Source: an uncultured Thermoleophilia bacterium
GTDB lineage: Bacteria > Actinomycetota > Thermoleophilia > UBA2241
NCBI GenBank assembly: GCA_903912585.1
Contig: CAIWHY010000145.1
Span: forward strand, 1-5,871
Direction of reading: 5' to 3'
DNA length: 5,871 bases
The notes beneath the pieces were generated by a model. That model saw only the letters and a program-made list of their open reading frames with translations, did no database searches and was not told the DNA's origin. A program made the position numbers and the translations under genes. This document shows positions 5,722-5,871 of the stretch, in pieces (position 1 is the stretch's first letter; each line of letters begins with the position of its first letter).

Positions 5722-5871
5722 GGCCGCGACACCCGAGAAGCAGGTGCGCACGCGCATCGAGTACCGGCGGTTCAATGTCTTCCACCGCTGGATGCACTTC
5801 CTCGTGTTCACGAGCTTCACGGTGCTCGTCTTCACGGGCATGCCGCTCAAGTACAAGGAGACGGCCTGGGC
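5690..5871 (+). CDS. Diheme cytochrome b / formate dehydrogenase gamma-type membrane subunit (N-terminal part)
   Basis: Sixty codons are visible before the window ends. A polar N-terminus (about 1-27) is followed by RRFNVFHRWMHFLVF and a hydrophobic segment ending VFTGMPLKY. This (R-F-x3-H-R-x2-H plus first helix and TG(M/L)PLK) is the usual opening of the di-heme cytochrome b subunits of formate dehydrogenase, NiFe hydrogenase and thiosulfate reductase. H32 and H36 include a likely heme b ligand. These subunits exchange electrons with the quinone pool inside the membrane. Here the partner would be the heptaheme cytochrome, whose gene it overlaps by 32 bp. The C-terminal part, needed to decide the subfamily and count heme ligands, lies outside the window. 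Confidence 0.82.
   Translation, partial: MASTPDAIPAKAATPEKQVRTRIEYRRFNVFHRWMHFLVFTSFTVLVFTGMPLKYKETAW

Noticed and set aside
4609..5856. 415-codon antisense frame opposite the cytochrome genes
   Set aside because: The sense strand has 7 heme motifs in the heptaheme gene plus a signal peptide and membrane helix; the antisense frame is open only because of base composition.

Overview
This is a very GC-rich window in which all supported genes lie on the + strand. It joins a menaquinone-biosynthesis block (1-3661) to a multiheme cytochrome c / cytochrome b electron-transfer block (3875 to the right edge). GTG/TTG starts, high GC at third codon positions, a UbiD that looks like the actinobacterial menaquinone decarboxylase family, and a UbiA of the type found in organisms that make menaquinone by the futalosine route together suggest a high-GC actinobacterial-type, quinone-respiring bacterium, possibly anaerobic. 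This placement is an inference, because no rRNA or other marker gene is present.

Layout: 1-48 is the last 15 codons of an unidentified upstream gene. 49-248 is non-coding and carries seven tandem 18-bp repeats. 249-971 encodes a polyprenyl-diphosphate-synthase-like protein without aspartate-rich catalytic motifs, ending in a repeat-encoded tail. 962-2404 is a full-length UbiD decarboxylase overlapping it by 10 bp. 2405-2491 holds a good promoter candidate and a strong ribosome binding site. 2492-2773 encodes a 93-residue protein with two membrane helices. 2786-3661 is a UbiA prenyltransferase. 3662-3874 is an intergenic region with a probable extended -10 promoter and a leader containing a 10-bp palindrome. 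3875-4825 encodes a membrane-anchored NapC/NirT-like cytochrome with 11 CXXCH motifs plus one CXXCK. 4822-5721 encodes a seven-heme cytochrome c with a signal peptide and a C-terminal membrane helix. 5690 to the edge is the start of a diheme cytochrome b / formate dehydrogenase gamma-type membrane protein.

How the genes fit together: the first block supplies the prenyl tail (synthase-like protein), attaches it to the ring acid (UbiA) and removes the ring carboxylate (UbiD), which gives the menaquinone skeleton. UbiX, which makes the prenyl-FMN cofactor of UbiD, is not in the window. The second block looks like a machine that passes electrons between the menaquinone pool and the cell exterior, through a cytochrome b, a seven-heme cytochrome and a NapC-like quinol-binding cytochrome with up to 12 hemes (about 19 c-hemes in total). 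The most notable points are the CXXCK motif at heme 1 of the NapC-like protein, its repeated diheme modules, the 32-bp overlap linking the heptaheme cytochrome to the cytochrome b, and two separate tandem repeats flanking and inside the synthase-like gene.
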